A stretch of DNA of 64,000 bases from a bacterium. GTDB lineage: Bacteria > Krumholzibacteriota > Krumholzibacteriia > LZORAL124-64-63. The notes under the pieces were generated by a model. That model saw only the letters and a list, made by a program, of their open reading frames with translations, ran no database searches and was not told the DNA's origin. Made by a program: the position numbers and the translations under genes. Location: positions 1 to 64,000 of the forward strand of contig JAAEQC010000177.1 in NCBI GenBank assembly GCA_024231905.1, in the 5' to 3' direction. Positions 61,638 to 64,000 of the stretch are shown piece by piece. Numbering within the stretch: position 1 is the stretch's first letter; every line of letters begins with the position of its first letter.

Positions 61638-62936
61638 CTACTTGGGCGGTACGATGTAGAAATGGGCCACGTTGTCGGCGTATGTGAAGGTGGTCGAAAC
61701 GGCGCCGGTCTCGCTCCAGGCCTGAACGGCGAAGAGGTAGTGGATCAATGCCGAACCGCCATCATGGCTGGGCTGGTTCGGGAAAGTGACCCTCCGGTCA
61801 TCGGCGATCTCGGACCAGGGGAGCCACGGCGACCACTCCATGAGCGACGCATCCGTGAACCGGGCCATCTCCGACTCCACCGCGGCCCGGGTCGTGGCGT
61901 AGCCGCCCCCTGTCAGTTCGGCCCGCAGGTAGATCAGCCGTACAAACGCCGGATGTCCCGATCCCGACGCAGCGTCCGTGCCGTCCCAGCCGAAGGTCTG
62001 GGTCGGATCCGCGCCCTGGGGTACGTCGTAGGCTCCCCAGGCCGGCCGGTCGATGGTGACGGTGGGCTGGCCGGCGGGCGGCGTGACGATCCTCACCGTA
62101 TCCGTCGCCGTGGCGGTCAGGCCGTCGCTGTCCGTGACCGAGAGTTCGATCTCGTGCACGCCGACCGACAGGACGCCCGTGTTGATGGTGTCCGTACCGC
62201 CGGCAAACTGGCCGTCCAGGCTGGAGGTCCAGACGAACGACGTGGGCAACAACGGGCCATCCTCCGCGTCGACGGCGCCCCCCCTGATCACCTGGGAGAA
62301 GCCTTGAGGCAGCGGGTTGTCGTAGTTCCAGCCGATTGACGGCGTGGGATACTGGGCCGGATCGGCTGCATAGAGTCCCGTGAAGGTGGTCGTCTCCGGT
62401 GAGACCACCGCCATGGTCAAGGTGTCCGGTGTCACGTAGCCGACGACGGCACCCCACTCCACCCGGTAGTTTCCGGGCATCTGATAGTCCTCGACCCCAT
62501 CACCGCGACCGATGATCCCGCCCGTCTGGCCCTCGCGAACCAGCCGCCAGGAGGCGTCCACCGCGTCGGGCTCCACGTCGATGACGATGACGGCCGCATT
62601 GGGATCGATCCAGGTGTAGACGCCGGTCAGGATCAGCGTCACGTCGGCCGCCAGCTTGCCCGTGAAGATTTCCGGCGTGGTGTACTCGGCGACCGGTTGC
62701 CAGGTGAGGGTGTAGGTACCCGTCTTCATGTCCGCCATGGTCGTGTCCCCGGCACCGGTGGCGGTGCCACCGCCGGGCAGGATGAGTTCCCAGCCCCCGC
62801 CGGTCAGATTCGGTTGCATGTCGATGGTGATGGTGCCGGTGGCGGGCGGAGCGGCCGGGTCGTCGTCGGAGCAGCCGACGAGGACGGTGATCGAACAGCC
62901 GAGCATGAGAATCGCCGAGGACAAGCGGATAGACAC
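61638..62936 (-). CDS. Lipoprotein with PKD/Ig-like domain
   Basis: 432 residues from the GTG at 62936, chosen because aaggag lies seven bases upstream; longer starts lack any lipobox context. Lipobox LVGC (C22) with a DDDPAAPP spacer. Two internal repeats of about 65 residues (TITIDMQPNLTGGGWELILPGGG; VIVIDVEPDAVDASWRLVREGQ, each ending FTG-Y) are followed by a PKD-like segment around TDSDGLTATATDTVRI and a C-terminal region of unknown type. It probably is a surface or periplasmic structural protein. Confidence 0.78.
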   Translation of the reverse strand: MSIRLSSAILMLGCSITVLVGCSDDDPAAPPATGTITIDMQPNLTGGGWELILPGGGTATGAGDTTMADMKTGTYTLTWQPVAEYTTPEIFTGKLAADVTLILTGVYTWIDPNAAVIVIDVEPDAVDASWRLVREGQTGGIIGRGDGVEDYQMPGNYRVEWGAVVGYVTPDTLTMAVVSPETTTFTGLYAADPAQYPTPSIGWNYDNPLPQGFSQVIRGGAVDAEDGPLLPTSFVWTSSLDGQFAGGTDTINTGVLSVGVHEIELSVTDSDGLTATATDTVRIVTPPAGQPTVTIDRPAWGAYDVPQGADPTQTFGWDGTDAASGSGHPAFVRLIYLRAELTGGGYATTRAAVESEMARFTDASLMEWSPWLPWSEIADDRRVTFPNQPSHDGGSALIHYLFAVQAWSETGAVSTTFTYADNVAHFYIVPPK

Positions 62937-63058
62937 GAATTCTCTCCTTTGAGATTCCCGGATGCCCGGGCCTGCGAAACCGTTTCCCGGTTCGCGCGTC
63001 ATTGCATATGGTGAATGTATCATATCATGATGCCCCCTTGCCGGGACGAGGAGTATCC

Positions 63059-64000
63059 ATGCGATTCCTGACCTGCCTGTGCCTGCTGCTGTTGTCGTCA
63101 ATCGCCACCGCGGAAGTCCCCCGCGTCATGGATACGGACGGCCCCGCCCTGGGCGTACGGCCCCTCGAACTGGAAGAACTGTGGCGCGCCGGCGGCGAGG
63201 ACGAGACCGTCCTCTTCGGCCGCGTCGTGGACGTGGTCGGCAGCGGCGACGGCACGGTCTACGTCATGGACAACCAGCTCTGTCACGTGTCCGTATTCGC
63301 CCCGGACGGCGAGTACCTGGGCGACCTGGGCCGCGAAGGGGACGGTCCGGGCGAGGTACGCCAGCCCATCGGTGTCGTGCTCATGGAGGGCGGCCTGGTG
63401 GGGCTCGGCTCGGGCTTCCCCGGCCGGGTCATCTGCCTGAACGCCGACGGTACGCCCACCGACAGCCGTTTCCCCATCGGCGAGCCCGCGGACGGCGACA
63501 TCGGCGTCATGATCAGCCTCCAGTTCGTGGACGGCCTCCTGGGCGCCACCGGCGGCCGCCTCGTCCTGGATCCCTCGGGACAGAGCGACAACCATGCCGA
63601 GCGTTTCCTGGCCCTGTGCGACACCGATTGCGCCACCCCCCTGCGCATCCTCCAGAAGAACACGCCCCTGGACCCCACGGGCCAACGCTACGTGGAGCGC
63701 GAGGACTACTACATCGACCGCCGCTGGGCCCTGGGTCCCGGAGGCCTCGTCTACACGGCCATGACACGCGACGCCTATGAGATCTCGGTCTACGATCGGA
63801 CCGGGGAGCTGCAGCGGGTCTTCGGCCGGGATTACGAGCCCCGCAAACGGACCGACGAGGACAAGGAGGACGTGAGCCCCATCATCAATCTGGTCGGGCG
63901 CATCGAGGAGACCGTCGCCGAGGACCACGACCCCTGCGTCAGCCGCGTGCTGTACGATTTCGACGAGGACCGGGTCTGGGTCCTGGAGCCCCACGGCGCC
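63059..64000 (+). CDS. Secreted 6-bladed beta-propeller protein (cut by window end)
   Basis: The ATG at 63059 has gagga eight bases upstream, and 314 codons are present with no stop before the window ends. A signal peptide (about 1-19, LLLLSSIATA) is followed by blades resembling those of the protein at 32808-33989 (DGTVYVMDNQLCHVSVF, GREGDGPGEVRQPIGV). Its function is unknown. Confidence 0.8.
   Translation, partial: MRFLTCLCLLLLSSIATAEVPRVMDTDGPALGVRPLELEELWRAGGEDETVLFGRVVDVVGSGDGTVYVMDNQLCHVSVFAPDGEYLGDLGREGDGPGEVRQPIGVVLMEGGLVGLGSGFPGRVICLNADGTPTDSRFPIGEPADGDIGVMISLQFVDGLLGATGGRLVLDPSGQSDNHAERFLALCDTDCATPLRILQKNTPLDPTGQRYVEREDYYIDRRWALGPGGLVYTAMTRDAYEISVYDRTGELQRVFGRDYEPRKRTDEDKEDVSPIINLVGRIEETVAEDHDPCVSRVLYDFDEDRVWVLEPHGA

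Noticed and set aside
1-64000. tRNA genes, rRNA genes, CRISPR arrays, insertion sequences
   Set aside because: No T-loop/anticodon pattern, no rRNA core sequence, no regularly spaced repeats and no transposase-like protein were found on reading both strands.

Overview
This is a GC-rich bacterial chromosome segment with about 50 protein genes on both strands. I saw no rRNA, tRNA or CRISPR array. Several features suggest a Gram-negative of the FCB superphylum, perhaps a candidate phylum such as Krumholzibacteriota or Eisenbacteria. These are secreted proteins with FlgD-like or type IX-like C-terminal tails, a TonB/ExbB/ExbD system with a TonB-dependent receptor, and many lipoproteins and Tat-exported redox proteins. 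Ser/Thr kinases and regulators carrying beta-propellers or TPRs are also abundant. The taxonomic guess is inference from gene content, not from a marker gene.

Layout. 0-2.7 kb: a BlaI/BlaR1-type regulatory operon whose receptor ends in an NTF2-like domain instead of a penicillin sensor, followed by a secreted NTF2-like protein. 2.8-8.8 kb: histidine kinase plus receiver, an RhlE-type RNA helicase, and a Ser/Thr kinase with a WD40-like propeller. 9.0-16.0 kb: an accessory-looking region with an HNH protein, an O-methyltransferase, an Ntn amidase, an isoprenylcysteine-methyltransferase-like protein, a flavodoxin/PhzF/YciI/ArsR operon and a split permease. PhzF and both permease halves are broken. 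16.1-18.8 kb: a secreted zinc metallopeptidase with delta-60 repeats.

19.2-24.2 kb is a six-gene TonB energy-transduction operon (DUF3450, TtpC-like ExbB, ExbB, ExbD, TonB, TPR), with a TonB-dependent receptor a few kb away (29.2-31.4 kb). Between them lie a LysR regulator, a winged-helix/propeller regulator and a GntR/amino-acid racemase pair. 31.5-34.0 kb holds a nucleoside phosphorylase, GtrA and a secreted propeller. 34.1-38.0 kb holds a solute-symporter/histidine-kinase/receiver fusion with a small membrane partner. 38.2-41.8 kb holds a short Rho and a kinase-TPR protein, beyond which lies a second copy of the rho 3' end. 41.9-50.7 kb holds a lipoprotein, a Uup-type ABC-F ATPase, a gamma-glutamyltransferase/prolyl-aminopeptidase fusion and a large secreted protein.

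51.1-57.2 kb holds a LysR paralogue and a five-gene envelope redox operon: S-component-like membrane protein, Tat DUF362 protein, NapH-like multi-Fe-S membrane protein, Tat aldo/keto reductase, and DUF6599 protein. 57.3-64 kb holds a secreted FG-GAP-like protein, an OB-fold lipoprotein with a PepSY-type membrane partner, another lipoprotein and a beta-propeller gene cut by the window end.

The most promising leads are the envelope redox operon at 52.1-57.2 kb, the GGT/prolyl-aminopeptidase fusion, the BlaR1-like receptor with an NTF2 sensor, and the rho 3'-end duplication around the kinase gene. All functional calls come from reading motifs in the sequence. No database search was run.
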